Assembly: GCF_000701365.1 (NCBI RefSeq)
Contig: NZ_JNIK01000017.1
Location: 343,268-407,267 of the forward strand
Direction of reading: 5' to 3'
DNA: 64,000 nucleotides
Source of the DNA: Blastococcus sp. URHD0036
Lineage (GTDB): Bacteria > Actinomycetota > Actinomycetes > Mycobacteriales > Geodermatophilaceae
Shown: positions 38,853 to 48,027 of the stretch, one piece after another
Layout: every line of letters starts with the position of its first letter
Numbering within the stretch: the first letter of the stretch is position 1
The notes under the pieces: generated by a model
What the model was told of the DNA's origin: nothing
Database searches by the model: none
What the model saw: only the letters and a program-made list of their open reading frames with translations
Translations under genes and position numbers: made by a program

Positions 38853-39491
38853 TCAGCGCCCCGGCTGTAGCCAGCGGCGGAACAGCCGGGTGAGCGCCGG
38901 CATGACGACGAAGCCGAGCAGCAGCACGACGACGACCGCCGACAGCAGCAGCCGGGCCGGCAGCGGCCAGCCGGACACGTGCGGGGTCACGAGCAGCTGG
39001 AAGCCCAGGGTGATGGCGAAGACGCCGAGCACCGTGAGCACCGTCGACCGCCAGCGCGGCCCCGGCTGCGCGGGGCGGGTGAAGAAGCTGTCCAGGCCAG
39101 AGACGCGCGAGACCCGCTCGCCGTCGACCATCTCCTGCATCCGCGCCAGCGCGGCGCGACGCTGCGGGGAGCGCTCCCAGGCGGCGAGGGCTGCGTCGTC
39201 GCGGAAGCGGTAGACCAGGTGGTACTCCGAGCTGCCCGGGCCCGGCTTGAGCAGCGTGCCGCCGAGGTTGCCGGGGAACGCGGCGGCGACGTCCAGCACG
39301 TCCGCGGCCCACTCCTCGAACGCCTGCCGCCGGTGCGGACGCACGACGCGGGCGGCGGTGACCGTCACCGGCTCGGGACGGGGCCCGGTGACCTCAGGAC
39401 GGGCCAGCCGGGCGCGGAGCGGAGCGAGAGCCTGCACGTCCCGGTGCAGCGTCGCGACCGCCCGTGACCATCCCGGTGTCGGCGGGCTCAC
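38853..39491 (-). CDS. antibiotic-biosynthesis-monooxygenase (ABM) domain membrane protein
   Basis: 212 residues. A ferredoxin-like ABM domain (about 40-125: VTVTAARVVRPHRRQAFEEW, SSEYHLVYRFRDDAALAAWE) is followed by two transmembrane helices (STVLTVLGVFAITLGFQLLV and LLLSAVVVVLLLGFVVMP) and a basic tail. This ABM-plus-two-helices architecture resembles proteins annotated as antibiotic biosynthesis monooxygenase. No substrate is known. It diverges from the nei-like gene, whose -10 region overlaps its start. Confidence 0.8.
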   Translation of the reverse strand: MSPPTPGWSRAVATLHRDVQALAPLRARLARPEVTGPRPEPVTVTAARVVRPHRRQAFEEWAADVLDVAAAFPGNLGGTLLKPGPGSSEYHLVYRFRDDAALAAWERSPQRRAALARMQEMVDGERVSRVSGLDSFFTRPAQPGPRWRSTVLTVLGVFAITLGFQLLVTPHVSGWPLPARLLLSAVVVVLLLGFVVMPALTRLFRRWLQPGR

Positions 39492-39523
39492 ACCGATCCT
39501 GAGCAGCGCCGATGCGGGGCAGG

Positions 39524-39529
39524 GACACT
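39524..39529 (+). promoter_or_regulatory. GACACT -10-like element before Fpg/Nei gene
   Basis: GACACT lies 6 nt before the GTG at 39536, as in front of lhr, the DUF349 gene and the LigB-like gene. Confidence 0.4.
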
Positions 39530-39535
39530 GGGGAC

Positions 39536-40393
39536 GTGCCCGAGGGAGACACCGTCTGGCTGGCGGCGAAACGGATGGACCAGGCGCTGGCCGGCGCGAC
39601 GCTGCGCCGTGGCGAGCTGCGCGTGCCGCAGCTGGCCGCCACCGATCTCGCCGGCCGCACGGTCAGCGAGGTGGTCCCCCGCGGCAAGCACATGCTCATC
39701 CGGCTGGCCGACGGCTGGACCCTGCGCACCCACTACCGGATGGACGGCAGCTGGCACGTCTACCGGCCGGGCACGAAGTGGCGCGGCGGGCCGGCCTTCT
39801 CCGTCCGCGCGATCCTGGCCACCGACGAGTGGGAGTGCGTCGGCTACCGGCTGCACGACATGGCCTTCGTGCCGACCGCGCAGGAGGACCAGCTGGTCGG
39901 CCACCTCGGCCCCGACGTCCTCGGCCCGGACTGGGATCTCGACGAGGCGCTGCGCCGGCTGCGCGCCCACCCCGACGAGCAGGTGGGTGTGGCGGTCCTC
40001 GACCAGCGCAACCTGTGCGGCCCCGGCAACCTCTACAAGGTCGAGGCGCTGTTCCTGACCGGCCTGCACCCGTGGGTGCGGGTGGCCGACGTCGACGACC
40101 GGCTCGAGCCGCTCGTCACGCGGGCCCGCATGCTCATGCTGGCCAACCGCGACCACCCGGAGCAGAGCACCACCGGCGACACCCGCCGGGGCTTCGACCA
40201 CTGGGTCTACGGCCGCAAGGGCAAGCCCTGTCGGCGCTGCGGCACCCCGATCCTGATGGGCGACCAGGGTCCGGAGCTGCAGGAGCGGGTGACCTACTGG
40301 TGCCCGAACTGCCAGGCGGCCCGGTCACCGGTCGACCCGCAGGCCCGCACCGGCGAGCCCGGCCGCCCCCGCCCGCGAGCCACCCCGGGCTGA
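39536..40393 (+). CDS. Fpg/Nei-family DNA glycosylase
   Basis: 285 residues. After the initiator comes PEGDTVW, giving the catalytic N-terminal proline and glutamate. KHMLIRLADG contains the conserved lysine, DQRNLCGPGNLYKVEAL is the helix-two-turn-helix with the DNA-binding Asn, and the C-terminal zinc finger is CRRCGTPIL and CPNCQA. It resembles actinobacterial Nei2-type endonuclease VIII acting on oxidised pyrimidines in base excision repair. Fpg (MutM) is less likely given PEGDT rather than PELPE. Confidence 0.93.
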   Translation: MPEGDTVWLAAKRMDQALAGATLRRGELRVPQLAATDLAGRTVSEVVPRGKHMLIRLADGWTLRTHYRMDGSWHVYRPGTKWRGGPAFSVRAILATDEWECVGYRLHDMAFVPTAQEDQLVGHLGPDVLGPDWDLDEALRRLRAHPDEQVGVAVLDQRNLCGPGNLYKVEALFLTGLHPWVRVADVDDRLEPLVTRARMLMLANRDHPEQSTTGDTRRGFDHWVYGRKGKPCRRCGTPILMGDQGPELQERVTYWCPNCQAARSPVDPQARTGEPGRPRPRATPG

Positions 40394-40418
40394 CGGGCGG
40401 GAACGGCGCGGCCGTCAG
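40390..40418. terminator. weak hairpin between convergent glycosylase and pspA genes
   Basis: CTGACGG pairs with CCGTCAG over 7 bp and includes both stop codons, around a 15-nt loop. It is weaker than the other intergenic hairpins here. Confidence 0.35.
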
Positions 40419-41251
40419 GCGGGGTCGGGGCGCTGCACCGGCTCGGCCACCGGCGCGGCGTCGGGCTGCTGGACGGTCTGGCCCTCCTCGAGCGCCGGCG
40501 CCGCCTGCCCGCCGGTCACCGCCGGGGTGCCGCCGCCCATGGAGGCGCGGATCTGGTCCAGCCGCGAGGCGCCGGCGACGTCGAGCGTCGCCTTCTGCAC
40601 CTCGATCATCCGGCCCTCCACCGAGTTCTGCGCCAGCTCGGCCTGGCCCAGGGCGTTGGCGTACCGCGCCTCGATCTTGTCGCGGACCTCCGACAGGCTC
40701 GGGGTGTTGCCCGGCGCCGACAGCTCGTTGACCTGGCGCATCGAGGCCGCGACGTGCTCCTGCATCTTGGCCTGCTCGAGCTGGCTCATCAGCTTGGTGC
40801 GCTCGGCCAGCGTGGTCTGCAGCCGCATCCGGCTCGTCTCGACCGCGCCGCGGGCCTGCTCGGCGGCCTGCAGCGCCTCGTCGTGGCTGCGCTTCAGGTC
40901 CTCCATCGACTGCTCGGCGGCCACGAGCTGCGTGGCGAACGCCTGCGCGGCGTTCTCGTACTCGGTGGCCTTCGCCGCATCGCCCTTCGCGCGGGTCTGG
41001 TCGGCCAGCACGAGCGCCTGGCGGGCGGATGCCTGCAGCTTCTCGACCTCACCCAGCTGCCGGTTGAGCCGCATCTCCAGCTGGCGCTGGTTGCCCAGCA
41101 CCGCGGCGGCCTGGTTGGCCAGCGACTGGTGCCGCTGCTGCTCGGCCTCGATGGCCTGCGCGATCTGGATCTTCGGGTCGGCCTTCTCGTCGATCTTCGC
41201 GTTGGCCGATGCCGTGAGGTACTTCCAGAGCTTCACGAACGGGTTGGGCAT
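40415..41251 (-). CDS. pspA: PspA/IM30 family phage-shock protein
   Basis: 278 residues, nearly all amphipathic coiled coil (about 10-220), e.g. [20 protein letters not shown] at the membrane-binding N-terminus and [20 protein letters not shown]. The C-terminal 50 residues are Pro/Ala/Gln-rich and disordered. PspA proteins stabilise the cytoplasmic membrane under stress as ESCRT-III-like assemblies. ATG 41251 with GGAGG 5 nt upstream is the start. In mycobacteria a pspA homologue (35kd antigen) adjoins clgR; here clgR lies 9 kb away. Confidence 0.92.
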   Translation of the reverse strand: MPNPFVKLWKYLTASANAKIDEKADPKIQIAQAIEAEQQRHQSLANQAAAVLGNQRQLEMRLNRQLGEVEKLQASARQALVLADQTRAKGDAAKATEYENAAQAFATQLVAAEQSMEDLKRSHDEALQAAEQARGAVETSRMRLQTTLAERTKLMSQLEQAKMQEHVAASMRQVNELSAPGNTPSLSEVRDKIEARYANALGQAELAQNSVEGRMIEVQKATLDVAGASRLDQIRASMGGGTPAVTGGQAAPALEEGQTVQQPDAAPVAEPVQRPDPA

Positions 41252-41378
41252 GAGTCCTCCGCTGTCGATCGCCGGCTGCGCCCCGCCCCGGGCCCGGAGC
41301 CCGGCGGACGTCGTCGTGGCCATCGTCCCAGGTATGCACGCCCGTCAGCCACCACGGGCCACCGGCGCGCGACGCGGA

Positions 41379-41384
41379 TACGCT
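41379..41384 (+). promoter_or_regulatory. -10 element TACGCT, leaderless start of pfkB-family gene
   Basis: TACGCT ends 6 nt before the ATG at 41391 with no ribosome-binding site. Confidence 0.5.
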
Positions 41385-41390
41385 CCGGCG

Positions 41391-42398
41391 ATGGTCGACG
41401 GAGAGCCGAACCTGACCGTGCTCGGCGAGCTGGTCGTCGACCTGCTGCCCGATCCGGACGCCGGAGCCGGCCCGCGGGGCACCGCGCCGCGCTACGTGGC
41501 GAACCCCGGCGGGAACGCGCTCAACGTCGCGGTCGCCGCCGGGCGGCTGGGCGCCCCGGTCACCCTGCTGGCCCGCCTCGGCACCGGCCCGCTGGCCGCG
41601 GCCCTGCGCCGGCACGCCGAGCAGTCCGGCGTCGACGTCAGCCGGTTCGTGGCCGCGACCGAGCCGGTGAGCCTCGCCGTCGTCGGCCTGGGAGCCGACG
41701 GCTCCGCCGACTACGGCTTCCACGTCGCGGGCGCCGCCGACTGGCAGTGGACCGACGACGAGCTGGCCGCCGCGCTCCCGGAGACGACGGCGGTGCTGCA
41801 CGTCGGGTCGATCTCCAGCTGGACGCCACCCGGCTGCGAGGCGATCGCACGCCTGGTGGAACGGGTCAGCGGCCGGGTGCTGGTCAGCGTCGATCCCAAC
41901 ATCCGCCCGGCGCTGGCCGAGGGGCCGGTGGGGGCCTCGCTGGGCAACGACGCCGACGCCGTCCGCACCCGGCTGCAGCGCCTGATGGCGCACGCCGACG
42001 TCGTCAAGGTCAGCGCGGAGGACTTCGCCTGGCTGCACCCGCGCGCCGACCTCGACCTCGGGACGTCGGTCTGGGCGGAGCGCGGCCCGGCGCTGGTCCT
42101 CATGACCGACGGGGGCGCGCCGCTGCGGGTGGGCCGCCCTGGGCGGCCGTTGATGCGCCGGGACATCCCGCAGGTGTCCGTCGTCGACACCGTGGGCGCC
42201 GGCGACTCGCTCGCCGCCGGCCTCTTCGCCGGGCTGCTGCGCCGCGGGGTCGCCACCCGGGAGGCGCTGACGGCGCTGTCCGACGACGAGCTGGGCGAGG
42301 TCGTGGACGAGGCGGCACTGGTCGCCGCGCTCAACTGCACCCGGGCCGGCGCCGATCCGCCGACCCGGGCCGAGCTGGACGCAGCCCGGAGCCGCTAG
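41391..42398 (+). CDS. PfkB-family carbohydrate kinase
   Basis: 335 residues of the ribokinase/PfkB fold. Signature 1 region is NPGGNALNVAVAAGRLGAPV; the catalytic/anion-hole signature 2 is DTVGAGDSLAAGLF near residue 264-277, with Asp as base. A fructokinase- or ribokinase-like role is likely; the sugar cannot be assigned. Its TAG stop lies in the CTAG that was the target of the IS481 element, which begins two bases after the stop, so the gene is intact. It may have been a neighbour of the sugar importer operon before the insertion. Confidence 0.92.
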   Translation: MVDGEPNLTVLGELVVDLLPDPDAGAGPRGTAPRYVANPGGNALNVAVAAGRLGAPVTLLARLGTGPLAAALRRHAEQSGVDVSRFVAATEPVSLAVVGLGADGSADYGFHVAGAADWQWTDDELAAALPETTAVLHVGSISSWTPPGCEAIARLVERVSGRVLVSVDPNIRPALAEGPVGASLGNDADAVRTRLQRLMAHADVVKVSAEDFAWLHPRADLDLGTSVWAERGPALVLMTDGGAPLRVGRPGRPLMRRDIPQVSVVDTVGAGDSLAAGLFAGLLRRGVATREALTALSDDELGEVVDEAALVAALNCTRAGADPPTRAELDAARSR

Positions 42399-42399
42399 G
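42394..42399. repeat. target-site duplication GCTAGG, left copy
   Basis: Six bases directly repeated at 43449-43454. They match the NCTAGN target reported for IS481 and contain the pfkB-family TAG stop. Confidence 0.9.
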
Positions 42400-43345
42400 T
42401 GTACTGCCCAGTCAGGTTGGTGACACGGCTGGCTGGTGGTCGCCCTCTGAGTGCGGTGTGGCCGCGGTGGTGGTTATACCGGTGCAGCCAGTCCGGGTAG
42501 GCCGCTTCCCGTTCGGCGTTGCTGGCATAGGGGCGGGCGTAGGCCCATTCCTCGACCAGGGTGCGGTGGAAGCGCTCGACCTTGCCGTTGGTCTGCGGCC
42601 GGTAGGGCCGAGTCCGCTTGTGCGTGATCGCCGGTCCCAACGCGGCGGCGAAGGCTCCGGAGCGGTAGCAGCTGCCGTTGTCGGTCAGCACTCGGGCCAC
42701 GGTGATGCCGCAGTTGGCGAAGTAGGCGTTGGCCCGGGTCCAGAAGGCCGCGGCGGTTTCCTTCCGTTCGTCGTCGAGCAGCTCGGAGTAGGCCAGCCGG
42801 GAGTAGTCGTCGATCGCGGTGTGCAGAAACGAGTAGCCCTGGCCGCGGTGCCGGTTGGGGCGGTGCTGGCGACCGTGAACGCGCCAGCCACCGCCGTCGG
42901 GAATGCGGCCGAGCTTCTTGACGTCGACGTGCACCAGCTCGCCGGCGGTCGCGCGCTCGTAGCGGCGCACCACCCGGCCGGTACTGCGGTCTAGCCAGGT
43001 CAACCGCGCCAGTCCGTAGCGGGAGAGCACCCGGTGCACGGTCGAGGGATGCACGCCGAGCAGGAACCCGATCCGGGCCGGGCCCCAGCGGCGGACGACC
43101 CGGACCTTGATGATCCGCCGCTCGAGGCGGGTGGGTGTGCGGCGAGGTGAACGCAGTGGCCGGCTGGAGCGGTCGACCATGCCCGCCTGGCCCAGTTGCC
43201 GGTAGCGGCGCGCCCAGCGCTCGGCAGTGGTCGCCGAGGTCTGGAATCGCTCGGCCGCCCGGCGCAGGGTCCAGCCTTGATCAACGACGCAGCGGGCCAA
43301 CATGAGCCGACCGCGAGGGGTCAGGGTGGCATTAGCGTGGGACAC
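42395..43345 (-). CDS. IS481-family transposase
   Basis: 316 residues. The N-terminal helix-turn-helix (TLRRAAERFQTSATTAERWA) is followed by a second HTH-like segment and an rve integrase core with the DDE triad: Asp141 in HVDVKKLG, Asp222 in LTDNGSCY and Glu257 in TNGKVERFH. It is the standard length for IS481. The start is GTG 43345 after CGGAGG. The element itself ends inside the ACC codon; the TAG stop comes from the duplicated target CTAG. The ribosome-binding site lies in a hairpin arm. Confidence 0.95.
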   Translation of the reverse strand: MSHANATLTPRGRLMLARCVVDQGWTLRRAAERFQTSATTAERWARRYRQLGQAGMVDRSSRPLRSPRRTPTRLERRIIKVRVVRRWGPARIGFLLGVHPSTVHRVLSRYGLARLTWLDRSTGRVVRRYERATAGELVHVDVKKLGRIPDGGGWRVHGRQHRPNRHRGQGYSFLHTAIDDYSRLAYSELLDDERKETAAAFWTRANAYFANCGITVARVLTDNGSCYRSGAFAAALGPAITHKRTRPYRPQTNGKVERFHRTLVEEWAYARPYASNAEREAAYPDWLHRYNHHRGHTALRGRPPASRVTNLTGQYT

Positions 43346-43448
43346 GAAGACCTCCGAGTTGAGGAGCGGTTCCTAGACAGCTCCACACCTCACTCGGAGG
43401 TCTTCCTCATGTCACCTGCCGGCGTCACCAACGTCCATGGTCAGTACA
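42400..43448 (-). mobile_element. IS481-family insertion sequence, complete
   Basis: 1049 bp, bounded by 25-bp imperfect inverted repeats (left 42400-42424, right 43424-43448) starting TGTACTG and ending GTTGGTGAC, with 20 of 25 positions identical. A 6-bp GCTAGG duplication flanks it. It carries one intact transposase gene on the minus strand. Intact repeats, duplication and frame suggest a recent, possibly active insertion. Confidence 0.95.
43346..43405 (-). promoter_or_regulatory. hairpin sequestering the transposase ribosome-binding site
   Basis: GAAGACCTCCGAGT (43346-43359) pairs perfectly over 14 bp with ACTCGGAGGTCTTC (43392-43405). On the transposase mRNA the arm next to the GTG contains GGAGG. 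Transcripts that enter from outside the element would bury the ribosome-binding site. Confidence 0.7.
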
Positions 43449-43449
43449 G

Positions 43450-44757
<1,308 letters not shown>

Positions 44758-44821
44758 CAGTTGTCGTCCCCTCGGGAGGTCGGTGCGCTGGGGGGCAGTA
44801 CGTGGACAGACATGGCGCCGG

Positions 44822-45655
44822 TCAGCCCTTGACCGCGCCGTTGGTGAGGCCGGCGACGATCCGCCGCTGGAACAGCAGGACGAGGATGACGACCGGGATG
44901 GTGACGAGGACCGCGGCCGCGGCGATCGCACCGGTCGGGTCCTCGAACTGCGAGGCGCCGGAGAACAGGCCGAGCGCCGCCGGGACCGGCCGGGCCGCGC
45001 TCGTCGAGGTCAGCGAGATGCCGTAGACGAAGTCGTTCCAGGCGATGAAGAAGGCGATGATCGCGGTGGTGAAGACGCCGGGGGCGGCCAGCGGCACGAT
45101 CACCTTGCGGAACGCCTGCCAGGTGGTGGCGCCGTCGACCTGGGCCGCCTGCTCCATCTCCCACGGGATCTCGCGGAAGAACGCCGACATCGTCCAGATG
45201 CTGATCGGCAGGGTCAGCGACAGGTACGGGATGATCAGCCCGAGCCAGGTGTCGTAGAGCCCGATCTGGCGCCACACGTTGAACAGCGGCGTGACGATCG
45301 AGATGACCGGGAAGATCGCCACCACCAGCGCGGTGGAGAGGATCAACTTCTTGCCGGGGAAGTCCAGCCGGGCGATCGCGTAGGCGGCGAACATGGCCAG
45401 CAGGCACGAGATCGCCGTGGCGATGAGGCAGATGCCGAAGCTGTTGCGCAGCGCCGGGAGGAACAGGTCGCTGGCGTCCCCGGTGAGGATCTGCTTGTAG
45501 TTGTCCCAGGTGGCGCCGTTGGGGAGGAACTGCCCGTTCGCCAGGTCCGACGGCGCCTTCAGCGACACCGAGACGATCCAGGCGATCGGGAAGAGGCAGT
45601 AGAGCAGGATCGCGACCCCCGCGACGATCCACCAGATCTTCTCTCTGCGGGACAT
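44822..45655 (-). CDS. carbohydrate ABC transporter permease (MalG type)
   Basis: 277 residues with six transmembrane helices and the EAA loop EQAAQVDGATTWQAFRKVIV. The N-terminus (SRREKIWWIVAGVAILLYCL) and WNDFVYGISLT are typical of MalG-like subunits. The start shares one base with the preceding permease stop (TGATG). Confidence 0.93.
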   Translation of the reverse strand: MSRREKIWWIVAGVAILLYCLFPIAWIVSVSLKAPSDLANGQFLPNGATWDNYKQILTGDASDLFLPALRNSFGICLIATAISCLLAMFAAYAIARLDFPGKKLILSTALVVAIFPVISIVTPLFNVWRQIGLYDTWLGLIIPYLSLTLPISIWTMSAFFREIPWEMEQAAQVDGATTWQAFRKVIVPLAAPGVFTTAIIAFFIAWNDFVYGISLTSTSAARPVPAALGLFSGASQFEDPTGAIAAAAVLVTIPVVILVLLFQRRIVAGLTNGAVKG

Positions 45656-46617
45656 CAGCCCTCACCCCTCGCCGACGACAGGTCCACCTTGAAGCCCTTG
45701 ATGAACAGGGCCGCCAGCAACATCACGCACAGGAAGAGCAGGACCGAGACCGCCGAGCCGAGGCCGATCTCCAGCCGGCTGATCGTCTGCCGGTAGGCGA
45801 GGAACGACACCGACTCGGTGTTGTTGGCCCCCGCGGTCATGATGAAGATGCTGTCGAAGACGCGGAACGCGTCGAGCGTGCGGAAGAGCAGGGCCACCAT
45901 GATGGCCGCCTTCATGTTCGGCAGCGTCACCTTCCACAGCCGCTGCCACCAGGTCGCCCCGTCGACCTTGGCGGCCTCCTGCAGCACCTCCGGCACCTGC
46001 GCCAGGCCGGCGAGGAGCAGCAGCGAGATGAACGGCGTCGTCTTCCAGATCTCGGCCAGGCAGATGACCAGCAGCGAGGTGCCCTGGCCGCCGAACCAGT
46101 CGGTGTCCCCCGACACGCCGGGCAGCCAGGCGAACCAGCTGTTCACGAACCCGGTGTTGATGTCGAAGGCGAACTGCCACGCGAATGCCGAGACCACGGT
46201 GATGACGGCGTACGGGATGAGGATCGCCGCCCGGATGAGCGGGCGGATCGACCGGAGCATCTTGGCCATGACCATCGCGAGGGCGAACCCGAGGACGAGT
46301 TCCACCACCACGGTGACGACCGTGATGAGCAGCGTCACGCCGAGCGCGGTCCACCACAGCGAGTCGGTGAGGATGACCCAGTAGTTGGTCAGCCCGTTGA
46401 ACGACTTGTTGTCCGGGTCGGTGAGCCGGTAGGAGAACAGCGAGTCGTACGTGGCCTGCACGATGGGATAGGCCGTGACGGCCAGCATGACGAAGAACGC
46501 CGGGCCGGCCAGCATCCAGCCGAGCTTGCGCTCGGCCCTCGACCGGTCACTGATCGTGTTGCGGGGGGCACCGACCGGCTGGGTCTTCTCCACCGGGGGG
46601 AGCGTCGTCTGGCTCAT
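45655..46617 (-). CDS. carbohydrate ABC transporter permease (MalF type)
   Basis: 320 residues, six core helices after a polar 35-residue N-terminus, EAA loop QEAAKVDGATWWQRLWKVTL. ATG 46617 overlaps the binding-protein stop (ATGA). It pairs with the MalG-type permease in one operon. Confidence 0.93.
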   Translation of the reverse strand: MSQTTLPPVEKTQPVGAPRNTISDRSRAERKLGWMLAGPAFFVMLAVTAYPIVQATYDSLFSYRLTDPDNKSFNGLTNYWVILTDSLWWTALGVTLLITVVTVVVELVLGFALAMVMAKMLRSIRPLIRAAILIPYAVITVVSAFAWQFAFDINTGFVNSWFAWLPGVSGDTDWFGGQGTSLLVICLAEIWKTTPFISLLLLAGLAQVPEVLQEAAKVDGATWWQRLWKVTLPNMKAAIMVALLFRTLDAFRVFDSIFIMTAGANNTESVSFLAYRQTISRLEIGLGSAVSVLLFLCVMLLAALFIKGFKVDLSSARGEG

Positions 46618-47912
46618 AGCAGCTGGTCTCCTGCCAGGACGGCTTCGATGAGCTCGGTGGCCGATTGCGGTGTCGAGTCCGGATCGACCGACGCCGGCGG
46701 GTGGTACTCGCGCTGGATGCCGCCGGAGACCTCGCTGTAGTACGGGGTCTGCGGTCGCGGCGCGGCCAGCTCGAGCGAGTCCCGGATGACCGGGGCCTGG
46801 GGGAACGCCTCCAGGACGTCCGGGTCGTCGTACACCGAGGCCTTGGACGCGGGGTTCCCGTTGGACGTGAAGTAGTAGGCCTGGTTCTCCTCGCTGACGA
46901 TGCACTCGGCCGCGTCGAACGCGAGATCGGTGTGCTCGCTGTAGGCCCCGATGCCGAGGTTGATGCCGCCGTAGGGCGGCGCGGCCGGGGTGTCCGCGTC
47001 GACCCGCGGGTAGATCGCGGCCGCGTAGTCGTCGACCACGGACTGGTCGAGCGTCCCGGCCTCCGCTGCGGCGAGGCCGCGCGGGTAGACGAACGGGTAG
47101 TTGACCTGGAAGCCGCCGCGGTCACCCTCGAAGCCGGTGGCCGAGGCGTCCTCGTTCTCGGTCGAGAAGGCCGCGCTCACCTGGCCCGAGTCCGCGACCG
47201 CGCGCATGACCTCGGCGGCGCGACGGCCGGCGTCGCTGTCGAGCCCCAGCTGGACGTCCTCGGGGTTGTCGGCGTTCTCCGCGATGATGTGCCCGCCGGC
47301 GGACTCGATCAGGGCGTTGAGCCAGACCGTGAGCGACTCCGCCCGGGTGCCCTGGGCGCCGATCAGCACGTCCTGGCTCTGCGCCGCCTCGATGATCTGG
47401 TCCCAGGTGACCGGCTGCGTCATGTCCAGGCCGGCCGCCTCGGCCACCGACTTCCGGTACCAGAGCAGCTGCGTGTTCGCCCAGAACGGGATCGCCACGA
47501 TCTCGCCGTCCCAGGTGGAGCCCTGGATGGCGCTGTCCACGACGTCCTCGGTCACCCGCTGCTCCACGTCGTCCGGCACGTCGGCCAGGAAGCCGGCCGC
47601 CGCGAACTCCGGGATGAACGGCGGGTCGAGGCTCATGATGTCGATGGACGAGTCCTCGGCGGCCAGGCGCCGGATCAGCTGCTCGCGCTGGCCGGCGGCG
47701 TCCCGGGGCAGCACCTCCGTGCTGATCTCGTAGGCACCCTCCGCCGCATCGGTGCAGCGCGCGGCGATCTCCGCCTGCCCGCCGGAGTCGGGGTTGGTGT
47801 ACCAGGTCAGTGTCGGGGGCCCGCCCGAGTCACCGCCGCAGGCGGCCAGTGACGAAGCCAGGACCAGCGCCGCCGCGCCGCCTCCGAGGCCTCTGCGTCT
47901 ACCGATGGGCAT
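46614..47912 (-). CDS. sugar-binding lipoprotein of ABC importer
   Basis: 432 residues. The signal peptide ends with a lipobox in SSLAACGGD, then an SBP_bac_1 fold (LTWYTNPDSGGQAEIAARC, VDIMSLDPPFIPEFAA-like region, IPFWANTQLLWYRKSVAEA). The order binding protein, permease, permease, ATPase is that of trehalose/maltose-type importers (LpqY-SugABC and relatives). ATG 47912 is preferred because GGAGG then sits at a normal 8-nt distance; GTG 47918 would leave 2 nt. Confidence 0.9.
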   Translation of the reverse strand: MPIGRRRGLGGGAAALVLASSLAACGGDSGGPPTLTWYTNPDSGGQAEIAARCTDAAEGAYEISTEVLPRDAAGQREQLIRRLAAEDSSIDIMSLDPPFIPEFAAAGFLADVPDDVEQRVTEDVVDSAIQGSTWDGEIVAIPFWANTQLLWYRKSVAEAAGLDMTQPVTWDQIIEAAQSQDVLIGAQGTRAESLTVWLNALIESAGGHIIAENADNPEDVQLGLDSDAGRRAAEVMRAVADSGQVSAAFSTENEDASATGFEGDRGGFQVNYPFVYPRGLAAAEAGTLDQSVVDDYAAAIYPRVDADTPAAPPYGGINLGIGAYSEHTDLAFDAAECIVSEENQAYYFTSNGNPASKASVYDDPDVLEAFPQAPVIRDSLELAAPRPQTPYYSEVSGGIQREYHPPASVDPDSTPQSATELIEAVLAGDQLL

Positions 47913-48002
47913 GTCCACGCCTCCGTCTCGGCGAGCTCCGTCGATCGCCCCGTCCCCGTACCGTGGCCCCGGTCACAGCAGTGCGCAAGTCGGTCGTCAC
48001 CG

Positions 48003-48027
48003 GGCCGTGACCGGCACGTTCACGGCC
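48003..48027 (-). terminator. hairpin at the end of the DUF4032 gene
   Basis: GGCCGTGA pairs with TCACGGCC over 8 bp with a 9-nt loop, beginning in the DUF4032 stop codon. It separates that gene from the sugar importer operon downstream. Confidence 0.5.
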
